From assembly GCA_905221605.1 (NCBI GenBank), contig CAJNDS010000879.1:362501-426500 (forward strand): DNA of 64,000 nucleotides, read 5' to 3'. Every line of letters starts with the position of its first letter. Position 1 is the stretch's first letter. The notes below the pieces were generated by a model. That model saw nothing but the letters and a program-made list of their open reading frames with translations, had not been told where the DNA came from and searched no databases. Source of the stretch: Symbiodinium natans. Lineage: Eukaryota > Sar > Dinophyceae > Suessiales > Symbiodiniaceae. Position numbers and translations under genes: made by a program. This document shows positions 47,744 to 58,144 of this stretch, piece after piece.

Positions 47744-47812
47744 GACCGTGATGCCAGCCACACCTCGCTGGGCAGCCGCGTCGAGTCCATCGAAAAGAGC
47801 CTGTCCGGGGCT
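47744..47812 (+). CDS. Coiled-coil gene exon
   Basis: From TGGAG|GAC the frame reads DRDASHTSLGSRVESIEKSL then SGAKMQ. It matches the family motif H(A/T)S-x-x-R(V/L)-x-x-(I/L)E found in the large exon at 48252. The 3' border is estimated. Confidence 0.55.
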
Positions 47813-48251
47813 AAGATGCAGACCACCTGTGCCCGAAGTAGGTCAGAAGATTCCGGAGCCTTGTTCCGTGGGGGGTGCGAACAGAGTCACAATGCAGTAA
47901 GACTGTGACGGTGACGATGACTACGAGTGTGCAGGCCAAAGCTGAGAGACGAGATTTCATCCTTCAAGATGCTGCTCCGTCACGACCTTGACGCTGTGCC
48001 GTGACTATCAGTGACTGTCAGCGTCCCTGTCAGTTCAGTTCACGAGCGTTTGTAGAAGGGCAAGAATGAAAATGCATGGAATCTGTGGGTCGTGGGCTTC
48101 TAAGGTGGTCAGGACGTGGCCATGATCCTTCAGGCCTTCAGATGCCTTCAGAAGCTCTGGGTACCAGTACCACGCAGCCTGCACACATCTGTACATGCAG
48201 ATACCTTTCCTCTGCTTTGCTTGACGGTTCTGAGTGTGGTAGGCCCACGAG

Positions 48252-48950
48252 GAGGAGATGAAATCCATCAAAGACTCTCATTCCGATATGCGGAATAGGC
48301 ATAGTGCGAGCGACCAGCACCATGCAACCTTGCAACAAAGAGTCGACTACCTTGAGAAAATGATGGGGGACTCTGCCGACCAGCACGCTGCCCACATAAA
48401 GCAGCTGGAGGAGCTGCGCCGGTGCCACGACGACTCCCAGGGCCGACACGCGAATGTTTCCGACAAGTTGGACCGCCTACGCCATGAGAAGGAGACGCTG
48501 AAGGAAACGCTGCACAATCGCCATGGAACCTTCGAAGACCGCCTTCTCAGCCTCGAGCGGTTTATGTCGGAATCCCTTGACAAGCATGCCAAGGAGCTTT
48601 CAGATTATCGAAATGCACACGGGCGGACCAGCAGCGAGACGCAGGCATTAAAGGACAAACATGCCTCCGTGGAAGAGCGTCTCAAATTTTTGGAGCAAAC
48701 TGTTGGTGACTCTGCGGATCGACATGAGCGACACGCTCAGGAATTGAAGCAAGCAAAGCTTCAACTCGAGACGTTTCATGGAAAGCTTTCAGATGAGCAG
48801 GGCCACCGAGAGAGGCGAGACCAGCATCATGCGACATTGGAGGAGCGTATGCGCTTCCTCGAGCAGGCGCTGGGAGACTCAGCTGACAAGCACGCGCGAG
48901 AGCTCAAGGCCCACAAAGATGGCCGAGACCAACAGCATGCTTCTCTGGAG
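48252..48950 (+). CDS. Coiled-coil repeat protein, main exon (GDSAD repeats)
   Basis: A 699-nt exon, exactly 233 codons, from CACGAG|GAG to a GA donor (GAG|GACAGG). It contains about five copies of a 36-50 residue unit: HATLQQRVDYLEKMMGDSAD, GTFEDRLLSLERFMSESLDK, HASVEERLKFLEQTVGDSAD, HATLEERMRFLEQALGDSAD and the start of the next (HASLE). Spacers are rich in K/E/Q/H (DKHAKEL, DKHAREL). The unit R(L/V/M)xxLE-x3-GDSADxHA is a helix-linker-helix pattern with heptad leucines. Similar anonymous repeat proteins are, as I recall, common in dinoflagellate gene sets. The sequence shows no catalytic motif, signal peptide or membrane segment. A filament or scaffold role is inferred from composition alone. 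Confidence 0.85.
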
Positions 48951-49112
48951 GACAGGGAGCTGTGTGTGGCAAGTGTGTGGCAAGTGTGTGGCATTGTATG
49001 GATTGTAAAGCTGCGTGCAGTCTACATGACTACGTGACTACGTGTTGTGGTACTTTGCGTCTTTGTAGCTGCATGCGCTCACCAAGCATTCTCTCATATT
49101 CTGTCTCTGCAG

Positions 49113-49271
49113 GATAAGGTGAAGTATATCGAGAAGCTTATCGGCGATTCTGCTGATGAGCATGCTAGAAAGCTTGAAGCTCACAGAAGAGAGCTGGAGG
49201 ACCAGAAAAGGAATCTCAGCAACCACCAGCAGGCTTTTGATCAGCACAGGAAGCAGACCCAGAGCCAGCAG
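49113..49271 (+). CDS. Coiled-coil gene, next repeat exon
   Basis: 53 codons after a 162-nt intron with a good acceptor (TCTGTCTCTGCAG). It reads DKVKYIEKLIGDSADEHARK, then LEAHRRELEDQKRNLSNHQQ and more. It completes the repeat begun as HASLE in the previous exon (LE|DKVKYIE), so the junction is fixed by the motif. The donor is GC (GCAAGG at 49272). Confidence 0.85.
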
Positions 49272-49335
49272 GCAAGGCTTAGATTATTTGGCATATGCTT
49301 AGAGTAAGATGCGTTGTGCAAGTCGTGTATGTGAG

Positions 49336-49847
49336 GCAACGGTCGAGCGACATGCTTCTTTTGAGCAGCGGCTTGACTTCCTGGAGCGTGCTTTAGGACG
49401 GGCCCTCCTGAAGCCGTCTGAGTCGGAAGCTTTCGTGCAGCAGTGGGGCCTTCAACAAAGGGTTTGCCATGTTTGCCTTTTTCGACATGATGCAAGGAGA
49501 CTCGGCTCAGCACCACACCGGCCAGTTGCGGGCGGCTAAGGCCTGGGGGCCGGATGCACCGCGGATGCACCATCTCTTTGCGGGGTTTAGAGAAGTTTAG
49601 AGGTGGTTGTCGCTGGATTGTGCCAGATCCTGCCAGGCAGAGCTTGAGCAGAAACACGAGGTGGGCCGTTTCCCGCTCGTTACTCGTTACGATCGTTACG
49701 ATGGTTATCTGGGGTCGTAGCAGATGCTGCGCGCAGCACCCCGCGCTGATCACGCGATCCCATCAGGCACATCATGCGGCGACCGGCTCACTGGCAGACC
49801 GGCTTGACTATGTGGAGAAATGGCTCTCGCCTCAGAGGCAGCGGAAG
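49336..49847 (+). CDS. Coiled-coil gene, four micro-exons
   Basis: Four exons, each completing the repeat motif. 49336-49396 (ATVERHASFEQRLDFLERAL, then a split Gly) has a GA donor. 49497-49540 (DSAQHHTGQLRAAK) restores L-GDSA across the junction and has a GC donor. 49637-49660 is a 24-nt exon (AELEQKHE) with a GT donor. 49767-49847 (AHHAATGSLADRLDYVEKWL then SPQRQRK) has a GT donor. Introns are 64-106 nt. The motif R-L-(D/x)-x-(L/V)-E-(K/R) and the GDSA block continue across splice sites in frame, which strongly supports all three donor types. Confidence 0.75.
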
Positions 49848-51160
49848 GTCCAGCGCTTGCAGCTTGCAATTGTATGGCCTGGGCTTCGAAATCTTCAGAA
49901 GCTTCAGAAATCCTTCAGAAGCTTCAGAAGCTTCAGGTTCGGTGGGCTGCCCGGCTTTCAACCTCCAGCTGTGAGGCTCTGCCATGGCAATGCTAGACCG
50001 TTGGGCACGGAAAGGAAAAAAGGACTGCCATGCTTGCAGGAATCGGACAGACTTTTCGCTGGCTGAGCCTGTGAGCCCTGCCACTTACAGTCCGTACACA
50101 GCTGCAATCTCAGTCAATCCGAGATGTTTTGGATATGTCGGGGTGAGATGTTTTGGATATTTCGAGGTGAGTGTGAGGGAGAGCCAGAGTTGTTGGTGAG
50201 TTCCGGCTGGTTCCGGCTTGTCAGTGATCAGCCGCTTGTGACTGTGGCCAAGGCGGTCACCAAGGTCCAAGGGGAAGGAGCTTCAAAGATGGGGGGTCTC
50301 AACAAGAATTGACAAAAACAGGGCGGGGAGAAGGACAGGGAGGAAGAGGGCGGGAGGAGGCGGGACGAGAGGGAAGAGAGGGAAGAGCGGGAAGAGCGGG
50401 AAGAGGGTGTGCTTCAAGCTGGAGATTGCTAGTCCATAAAGTCTTTTCGAGGGGTGGGCTGGTGCCGGCCAGTGCTTGGGCGCTCCCGACCAAGGCCGCC
50501 TGACAGCATGGTGCGCATTGGCCCGCCGGCATCGTCCGGTCCCGTCCACATTGGCGTGTTGGTTTAAAAGAGGTAAATGGCTAATGAAGGATGAAGTAAT
50601 TTCAAGCCTCGAGCACACACAGTGCCCGGCGCGATGCTCATGGCAAAGACTGCGAAGAGCATTGGCCATGCCAGGCTTAGATGTTTCACGGTAAGGGACA
50701 GCGTGACTTTCCCCAACGAAACCATCTGTACAACTGAAAGCCACCAGCGTACGTCGCTGGCTCGAACTGTTCAAGCGAGCTTCTCTCGGGACAGTCGCGA
50801 CTGCTTCCGTCAGTGGCAACTGAGAGGCAAAGTACACATTCTCTCAGCAAGTTCTGCAATCTGTCGAAAGCGAGGCACTGGCAGGATAAGGTACGATGAT
50901 TTGCACGTTTCAACGTGACTTGCCAACACCAAGGACAGCTGCTAAGAATTACCCGCCATTTTAGGGCCCCCCAGGGTAAGTGTTGATCGGCATGTCGCAG
51001 CAAGGAATGCTCAAGATATTTCCGAAATACAGCATACTTCTAAGACTCTCGACCCTTTGATAGCGTGTTTGTACATGAAGTTTTGAGTACTGATACCCAC
51101 AACCCTGTGGAAGTGGATGGGGCCCTGCTGGACTTGCAGTAGGCGGTGATGATCGATGAG
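49848..51160. other. Probable intron(s) of the coiled-coil gene
   Basis: No exon with the family motif is found here. A purine-rich GGGAAGAGC array lies at 50370-50405, and there is a duplicated GAGATGTTTTGGATAT at 50120-50165. Confidence 0.4.
49893..49936. repeat. Tandem array, CTTCAGAAG units
   Basis: Five 9-mers CTTCAGAAG/CTTCAGAAA, one interrupted by TC. Confidence 0.85.
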
Positions 51161-51196
51161 GCCACTCCCTTCCACAAGCGATTGGAATGGATTGAA
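51161..51196 (+). CDS. Coiled-coil gene micro-exon
   Basis: GATGAG|GCC opens ATPFHKRLEWIE, then G at a GA donor. It matches the H-x-RLE-x-IE part of the repeat motif. Confidence 0.5.
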
Positions 51197-51552
51197 GGAA
51201 GATGGAGTAAGATGGAATGAGACGGAATAAGGACCATTTCTCAACCGGATTTGGTGAGGATGCAAGCAGTCGGCAGGCAGCCAACGCTGTCGATCTCATT
51301 TCGCACATCCAAAGGCCATACGGCCAAAAAACGTCGACCAAAAAACCCCACAAGACTCGCAGTCTCTTGCAGGCTTCGAATCGGAGCCGCGGTGGTGTCA
51401 AGCTCTGGCCTTAATGATCGCGGTTGCCTTGGTTAAAGAACCCTGCGTTGCTCGTGGTTGAATAAGGCCTTGACGCAGCTTTGAGCGACCATCTAGATGA
51501 AGCACATCTGGTACAGGCACAACCGGCCTCAATGGGTCTCAAAGGATGCCAA

Positions 51553-51605
51553 TGAGTGTCGGTGAATGTCAATGAATGTCAGTGAATGTCAATGAATGTC
51601 AATGA
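51553..51605. repeat. Tandem array, TGAATGTCAA x5
   Basis: Five 10-mers with A/G variation, plus degenerate units upstream to 51535. Confidence 0.9.
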
Positions 51606-53198
51606 GTAATTGGAGAGTGTTCCAAGAGTACGCCAGTGCCTCGGCCCGGAGAGCTCCAGGGCTTGGCGGAACCTTTGCAAAAGAGACATGTCCTCATGTG
51701 AACATTCATGCTCTCCGCTTCTCGTCGCAGACTGCTGTAGAGTAGGTGAACAGAGAGCCAAAGCTGTGTGAGGCCGCCAGAAATAGCACCCGAGATCTAC
51801 CCGGGAAGAGCCTCTCGGCGTAGAAAAGTTCAGTGTGTTGGTGAGTAGTACAAGAGTGATCTAGCCGAAGACACGGAACACAGCCGCCCAAAGCATCCTA
51901 AATACAGAAAAGCGCAGGTCAGGAAGGGATTGTGCCATCCCGCATTAATGTGCAGATCACTTTGATCCAGCCGCTAGGGCGTTTTGCCATTATTGCCATG
52001 CGACAATGTGTGGTCGAATGATCTGCTCCGCGGGCTCGGAGTCGAGGAAAGGCATACGTTCTTCCTTTGTCTTCGATTTCGGGTGACGGGTACAAGTCGT
52101 AGCCCGCCTGCACATGTGCCCAACTGCGTGCGCGCAGGGGGAACGGAAGGGTAGTGGCGCTCACTCCGAAGCCCAAGACGGGCCGACGTATGCTCAAGAG
52201 TGGCAGGTACTTGTAGTGTTCGCCAAGCATCCATGCGGGCCGGCGTCTCTCTGTTTGTGTTTGGGGACGGCGTGGCGTTTTGAGATGTTATCATGTTACG
52301 ACGTAGCCATTGCGCGTTGTACGCATACTGCCAAAAGCGAACAGTATTCTTCAAGTGCACGCTACTTGAGGCCCTCGACTTGAGACACTTGAGTCTGGTG
52401 GCGCTGCCAGAAGAAGTGCAGAGGGGACCAGGCACGCAGCACGGAAACCATCCCTTGCTCAACATGTTCGATGGCGTTTGCGGCATATAACATGTATCCC
52501 AGAACAGAAAACCTTCGTCAAGGACCCGCAATTTCCGTTCAGAGCAGAACCGACAAGCCCAGTTTGGGCACATGCTGTGCTGCCGGCATCGTTATTTCTG
52601 GGTAAGGCGGCCCTGAGCCACGTGATCCGGGCCGCTCTTTCAACTTGTGTTGCTATCTTTTGCCGCAGATACGACAGCCAGGAGACACCGGCAAGGTGAG
52701 CAGAACTCCTGGCTCAAAGCAGCTTGGAGTGCCGCCGCCCCGTTCGAATCGTTCATCTGCAGCTAAAGAGACTGCACGTCCTCTTCATCTTATTTGCTTG
52801 CAAGGCCTGGAAAGAACGCGCGTTTTGGGTGCAGGCTCTGTTTGGTGAGATGTGTAGATCTGCTCAGAACGGTTTGGTCTTGGGTTTTGCTACTTGAGCC
52901 TGCTGTGAGCATCGCTGTGAGGCCCTGTGTTCATTTCATCTGGACCTGGGCCGTCGCCTCGGCTTGCGTATGCTTGGGTTTTGTGTGAGCACGCTCCTGC
53001 ATGCTGGGAGTATCTGCAAATCTTCACGGTATTGCCGAATACTATGTTGACAAACTGCTTCAGGCAAGACCGAGACGAAGCTGCGATGCTTGCACTGCTG
53101 GCGCTTGGCAGTGGCTGCAGCTCATCATGCCAACTGCCCAGCTGCCCTTCGAGTCCGTCATGCAAGCGAAGCAAGCGAGCACGCTATCAGCCGTTCAG
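51606..53198. other. Probable intron(s)/no firm exon
   Basis: The best fragment is 52368-52421 (ALDLRHLSLVALPEEVQR) after GAG|G, with a leucine-rich look. It cannot be linked to the neighbouring gene. Overlapping minus-strand frames (51974-52573) look like shadows. Confidence 0.35.
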
Positions 53199-53354
53199 GA
53201 ACAGACGCGGACTGCGATCAAAAAGGACTTGGTGGCCGCACGACAAAGCAGCGAGGCGAGGCACATGGAGTCGAGTTCACCCGGACAACTCCATGAGTCC
53301 AACCAATGCATCAACCGATTGGAAAAAACTTGGCTGAGTTCATTGTCACCACAG
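53199..53354 (+). CDS. Coiled-coil gene exon
   Basis: 52 codons between CGTTCAG|GAA and CACAG|GTACAA. It reads EQTRTAIKKDLVAARQSSEA, then RHMESSSPGQLHESNQCINR and LEKTWLSSLSPQ. The H-x5-(I)NRLEKTWL part is the same register as RLDYVEKWL at 49767, and both end in SPQ, which supports the same gene or a paralogous segment. Confidence 0.6.
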
Positions 53355-53485
53355 GTACAAGAAACGTTGGTTGCGATGATAGTGGTGTGTTTGAAAAAGA
53401 CGTTCACAACTAGAGTTGTGAGAGAGCGAACTTTGAATCTTGTGGACTGGAATGTTGAATCGGCGCATACATATGCATACATCAG

Positions 53486-53539
53486 GAAGTGTGTCAGCTG
53501 GAGCTGCAGTCCATGCAAGGAACTCGCAAGGATGAACAT
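53486..53539 (+). CDS. Coiled-coil gene micro-exon
   Basis: 18 codons from CATCAG|GAA to a GC donor: EVCQLELQSMQGTRKDEH. It ends on the DEH that precedes A(T/S) in the repeat unit, so the next exon should open the RL..LE block. Confidence 0.55.
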
Positions 53540-53892
53540 GCGACAGCTAGTCACTAGAAGGTAAGCAGGCTACAGGCTACAGGAGAACACACACGGGCGG
53601 AGCTGGGTTACGCGAAGAATGCTTAGTAGTTTCAGAATGATAAGAATGCCAACATACTCGTACGACAGCCACATGCCAAAACATGCCCAAACATGCCAAA
53701 ACTTCGGCCCTAGATTCAGTGGCTGCGCATATTGGGGACACATAGCACTGCTTTTGGCTGTCGCATGCTGTCGCTTGCTGTCGCTGCAAGAGGCGGCGCT
53801 TCACGAATCGTCCAGTCGCAGAGTGGAGGCTCGCCCACCTTGAGCGGTAGAGTGGGTGGTTGCCTTTGTGGCTCAGTTTCCACTCTTGCCAG

Positions 53893-53931
53893 GGAAAAGC
53901 AGTCTACATGGAGAGGCTCGAAGATCGGTTG
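53893..53931 (+). CDS. Coiled-coil gene micro-exon
   Basis: 13 codons, GCCAG|GGA to TTG|GTACGA: GKAVYMERLEDRL. It supplies the RLEDRL block expected after the exon at 53486, in phase 0. Confidence 0.5.
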
Positions 53932-54338
53932 GTACGAGGACAAAGACATATCCTCAGGCTGGGCAGCGATGGCGGCGTGAGCCAGTCTTTTCTCACCCAA
54001 GCCCAGAATGTGCATCACCACAGTGGCGACATTTCGTTCCGAACCTCCTGCCTCTGCTTAGGGCCCGGACCTGGCAGAGCTGGAAGAACCGTGCTTTTGT
54101 CAGCCGCCTCTTGGCGTAAAACCGACCTGCAGGGAAGTTTCAAGACCAGCCACCATGTTCCTGGCACGTTCTCCCCACTGCAAGTCTCTAAGGGCATGCA
54201 GCGATCAACAATCGCAGAAGGCAGCGCTTTTTTCATGTTCTGCCATGCTGCAGCTCGCTTCAGCCTAGAGTTGCGAGCTGCATTTGGTAGCTTTGTGGTG
54301 CCATGTGGTGGCAATTTGCGCTCTGGCTCTGAGTGGAG

Positions 54339-54414
54339 GGATGGCCTCTGCAGCGTGATGCAGCGCCGAGCAGATGCGGCAAAGCTCCGTGTGCTCCACC
54401 GCTCCTGGCTCGAG
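54339..54414 (+). CDS. Exon, probably same gene
   Basis: GGAG|G to GAG|GTGGCG. It reads DGLCSVMQRRADAAKLRVLH then RSWLE. This is an arginine/leucine-rich helix. Joining it to the coiled-coil gene rests on position and composition only. Confidence 0.45.
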
Positions 54415-54730
54415 GTGGCGTGGAAGCCCAGCGGAGATGCGAGGGAGGATGCGATGTGTTTATCGAGACGTCTATAGATGTCGAGAAGAGTAAAGTGGTA
54501 AGTAAGAGCACTAAGATCGTGGCACTAGAAGAAATGCAGCAAAACATGAGTTTTCAGTTCTCATTTAGGGGGGAAGGGGGGGATTGTCTCCTCCATCAAG
54601 GGCTGTAGCTGCCCGCCCACCTGCTGCTCCTCACATAAAGCTTTCATCAGAAGCTTTTTAACCATCGTGACCACGTCGCCGAGCCCTCAGCCAACTCTGT
54701 TGGTCTCATCACGAAAGCGAGCTCCATCCC

Positions 54731-54790
54731 TGGTGGGTTGATGAGCTTGACCTCACTCCCCTGTCCGATATGTCGGACAAAAGCGTTCAG
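54731..54790 (+). CDS. Exon with GT donor, probably near the 3' end of the gene
   Basis: Reads WWVDELDLTPLSDMSDKSVQ ending CAG|GTACGC. The donor is clear but the acceptor is not. The sequence is acidic and linear-motif-like. Confidence 0.45.
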
Positions 54791-55720
54791 GTACGCGCCC
54801 CCGACACGTGCCGATACGGTAGCTGCTGATGTGGCCCACTCTTCTACTGCGATTCAAATCTTTGGCCCGCGACAGCTTGTGTTCCGAGTCAGGCTCGACT
54901 TTCATGCTCTCAAAGGTTTAGTGCCCGCTCGGTTTGGGGAGTGCTGGAAATAGTTTAGGGCGTCCAAAGGATTTTAAGGATCTATCGATCCGTCCCTAAC
55001 GGGGGTGGTGAGTCTCCGCAAGCGGGCTTCTGCGCCCGCGTCAGGCATTCAGGCCAAAGATTCCACTTCCGGTTCCCCATGCCAAAGAATGCAAAAGCCT
55101 CCAAAGTGGATGATTGAGAAAAGGGAACTGGAAACAGAGGTCATTAGAGGTCCCTATGTGATTCTCTGACACCCACGGCAGGGGCCGAGGCGAGTCTAGT
55201 TGGAGCAGTCCACCAGTGTCAGCCCGCGAGCCGGATTGGCTGAAGGCCATGACATGCAAGCTGCAGCGCCAGGTGCGATCAAGGGTGCACCGTGTAAGAT
55301 TCTGAGACACAGCTGACATTGCCTCATTGCGTCCGTCCAGGATGCTGCTTGCTTCACCAAGTTTAAGACACTCCACCTTTGCCTGGAGCTGACGAGGGCA
55401 TGCACGTGCTTGTGTGTACTTAGGCTCCTAGCTTGCGCTGTAGACCTCTGATGATACACTTTTATGTTCTGTTGTCACGAGGGAGACCACTTGCATGAGT
55501 TTGTTGTGCCTGGCGCCACCCGTCCAGAGTTCAAGTATGTTCAAGTCACTTGTTGCTGTCCATGCTGTCCTCAGGCTGCGAAGACAAGAGCTTTGTGGAA
55601 TTGGTGCTGTTGATCTGGCCAGGGCCTGGGACTGCACGTCGTGACCACGAGTCAACAGTTGCAAGTAAATCAGGTCCCTAGCTATGCGGAGGACTTCGCA
55701 GCCTTCGCGCATCCATGCAA
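54791..55720. other. No supported gene
   Basis: Open frames are short and overlapping. A 156-codon minus-strand frame (55428-55898) appears to be a shadow of the exon that follows. Confidence 0.4.
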
Positions 55721-55875
55721 GAGTGACGCACGCAGAGTGGTTTTCCGACAAAGTGTACGATACCCTGAAAAAAAGCACATGACATTTCTTCGACGAAGTG
55801 CTCCAGGACGCGATTACACCGGAAGAGATTGCTAGACTTGCAGCAGCGACGGCTGCATCATGCAATGCAGTTGAT
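55721..55875 (+). CDS. Two adjacent exon candidates, unknown protein
   Basis: A first piece, about 55721-55775, reads HAEWFSDKVYDTLKK and meets a GC-type donor. The second, 55807-55875 (23 codons, CTCCAG|GAC to GAT|GTCCGT), reads DAITPEEIARLAAATAASCN then AVD. The second is a well-formed helix-turn-helix-like exon. The gap between them is too short for a normal intron, so one border is wrong or they belong to different splice choices. Confidence 0.4.
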
Positions 55876-56515
55876 GTCCGTCTGGGGCTCAGGGGCAAAA
55901 AGGGCCGAATGCCAAGCCAAGGATGGTTGGGTGATCTTGGGTGTGGCCATGCACTGCAGTGGATTGCAGTTGCAGATAAATTTTGTTGCCCTTTCGAGGC
56001 TCAGCGATTGGCAACGTCGGCCCGGCAACATGGCCTTGTCCGCCTGCCGGGGCCCTCAACGCAGCAAGAAGGACTCAGACGCGTAGCCAAGAAGCCACTA
56101 TTCTGAGATGCATGGCACTGTGCGGTCCATTTAAGCAGTCGAGGCTCCGCGCTTGGCGCTGGGTTTTGGGCTGAGATGGATGGGTGGGGGGGGGGAGGGA
56201 GCAACAGTACGGTAGCGGGGTTCAAGAGCCTTGAAAAACCATCTGTGTTGAACGATGTTGGAAGTGTCTGGTGACACTTGGATCACTAGGGCTGATGGTG
56301 GATTAAGGCCACAGAACGGCAGAATATGTGGGGACCCTGGTGACGTCCATGGAGAGTTTCTAGTGGAATGCTCGGAATTGTTTGTGGCCTTCTGTGACTC
56401 TGTGACCCGGGAAGCATTCTGAAGGCTTGGGAGTCGCTTGCATGATCTCATAGAGTCAAGTCCGTCTTGCAGACCAGAAAAGAGGCTGACCGGTGCGGTG
56501 GGCGCGCGGCGTGAG

Positions 56516-56577
56516 GAGGCACAGGGCGGTCAAGGAGCGAGGAAAGCGTTGCACAGCCCTTCGGAGCTGCTCGGGAG
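56516..56577 (+). CDS. Candidate exon
   Basis: GTGAG|GAG onward reads EAQGGQGARKALHSPSELLG before a GC donor (GCCTGG). Short, plausible helical segment; family unknown. Confidence 0.3.
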
Positions 56578-57338
56578 GCCTGGTATGTGCTCCTTGGTAT
56601 CTTCTCGAAGTCAGAGTTCTCAAGCCTCAGCCCCATTCAGCTCCGAGCCATCCTGTGCGAGACGTTGTGAGACTACATGTGACCGGCTTACCGCCAAGTG
56701 CAGCTAAGGATCCCGGCTTGCCTGTTGCCTGCACGCATGGTCATGGCTGCCGTGCAAAGCTTAATCTTTATGTGGAGATGTGACTTCTTGTGAGTCAAGA
56801 GAATGTGAACGCGAGGTGGTTCTCAGAGCGTTTCAATTCTGCCCCGGAATCTCTGCAGAAGGCAGGGTAGCTGCTCGCGGTCGTCCGTTGCGGAGTGGTC
56901 GCCTGACATCACTTGTCCGACCTCGTGCATCAGCAGCTCGAGAGGATGAGGCTGCCCATGTATGTCCGAGGTTGCCTGGCAGTGCTGCTGTGGTTGAAAT
57001 CTGTTGCAAGCTGTGCCACGTCATGTCATGTACATGCCAACCTCCAAACTCATCCAAACTCATGACAGTCTCATGACGATGTCAGTGCACATAACTTGAG
57101 CCTTGATTAGATTCGGAGTTCTCCGAACGCTGGAGCCAGATGGCCGGACGCTCGCGGCCGTGACGCCTTGCTGACTTGCGGGCCAGTGGTGACCTGTCAG
57201 AATGGCCTGCCAATCTCAAAGGAAGGATGCGCTCTCGTGCGGGGTAAGCCCGCGGAAGCGTTGGAAGTTCCTCCTGCGGTTTGTCGGCCGCAGGTCTAAG
57301 CAACGGGATGCCTCAATGGAATCAAGCTCAGATCCCAG

Positions 57339-57423
57339 GAATCGGCTCAGCCGCCTCCGCCTCAGGCGTACCCGACTGCGTATGCACCGTATGCAAGCGC
57401 GCACGCCTCGTTTGCCTCCGCTG
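57339..57423 (+). CDS. Candidate proline/alanine/tyrosine-rich exon
   Basis: CCCAG|GAA to a GC donor (GCCAAA). It reads ESAQPPPPQAYPTAYAPY then ASAHASFASAG. The low-complexity P/Y/A pattern with period AY..AY suggests a disordered linker. Two other frames are open here too, so the frame is chosen on composition only. Confidence 0.3.
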
Positions 57424-57649
57424 GCCAAAGAAGTTGTGGAGACCTTTGAACCTCCACCGCTGCCTTGTGGGGACTACATGCTGCATCTCCATATGGAGGA
57501 GTCCAGATTGGGCCTCGAGGACAGCAGCCTACAGAATGGGCTTTAAATGCTTTAGTAACAATTCTTGGTACTGTTTAGCTGTTCATGATTTTGTCGATAT
57601 GTGTCGATTGGCGATATCGCGCTGACCGTCGCTGAACCCCCTGAAGGAC

Positions 57650-58144
57650 TTGCACTCCCAGCTGCGAAACAAAGCAGGGCAGCAGGTGGCCTCTCTGAGA
57701 GGTGTCTACATATTTCGCGGGGGTGACAATTCCTTTCTGCAATTGTGTGGCTGCACCTCGGCCCCAGAACCCTTGCGAAAGTTGGCCCCCGTTCTCTTCA
57801 ATGAATTTGGCCGGCCATTAGACGCTTTAAAGCAGCTCTGTGGTATTCGAGCGCGTACGGCAGGCTTCCTGTGGCTCTCCTCGGTACAGGCTCCTAACCT
57901 GGACTCTGCCGTGAAAAAGGAGTTCACCCAAAAGGTCTTCGCATGCCTTGGGGGAGCCATGAAGCGGCTGAGCCTGGTGATGTGCTCATTCCAAGCAGAC
58001 CTGGCCGAGTTTGGCTTTCAATCTGCGGAGATGGCGGGAACTCATCTTTGTTTGTGGGATAAGTTGCCAGGCTGCATTGTGCTGCGTCTAGGCGCCCCTT
58101 TTCACTCTTTTGCAGTTTCGCAGAGAATGGCCGGTGGCCAATAG
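57650..58144 (+). CDS. Hypothetical ORF, 164 codons
   Basis: The frame includes LRGVYIFRGGDNSFLQLCGC, LNEFGRPLDALKQL-like segments (read as VLFNEFGRPLDALKQL) and KKEFTQKVFACLGGAMKRLS. The residue mix is natural for a folded domain with several helices, and the frame stays open past the Met upstream. No catalytic motif, family or splice border is identified. Confidence 0.4.
   Translation: MHSQLRNKAGQQVASLRGVYIFRGGDNSFLQLCGCTSAPEPLRKLAPVLFNEFGRPLDALKQLCGIRARTAGFLWLSSVQAPNLDSAVKKEFTQKVFACLGGAMKRLSLVMCSFQADLAEFGFQSAEMAGTHLCLWDKLPGCIVLRLGAPFHSFAVSQRMAGGQ

Noticed and set aside
51974-52573. 199-codon minus-strand frame
   Set aside because: No motif is seen, it overlaps other open frames, and it would be the only minus gene in the 46-55 kb run.
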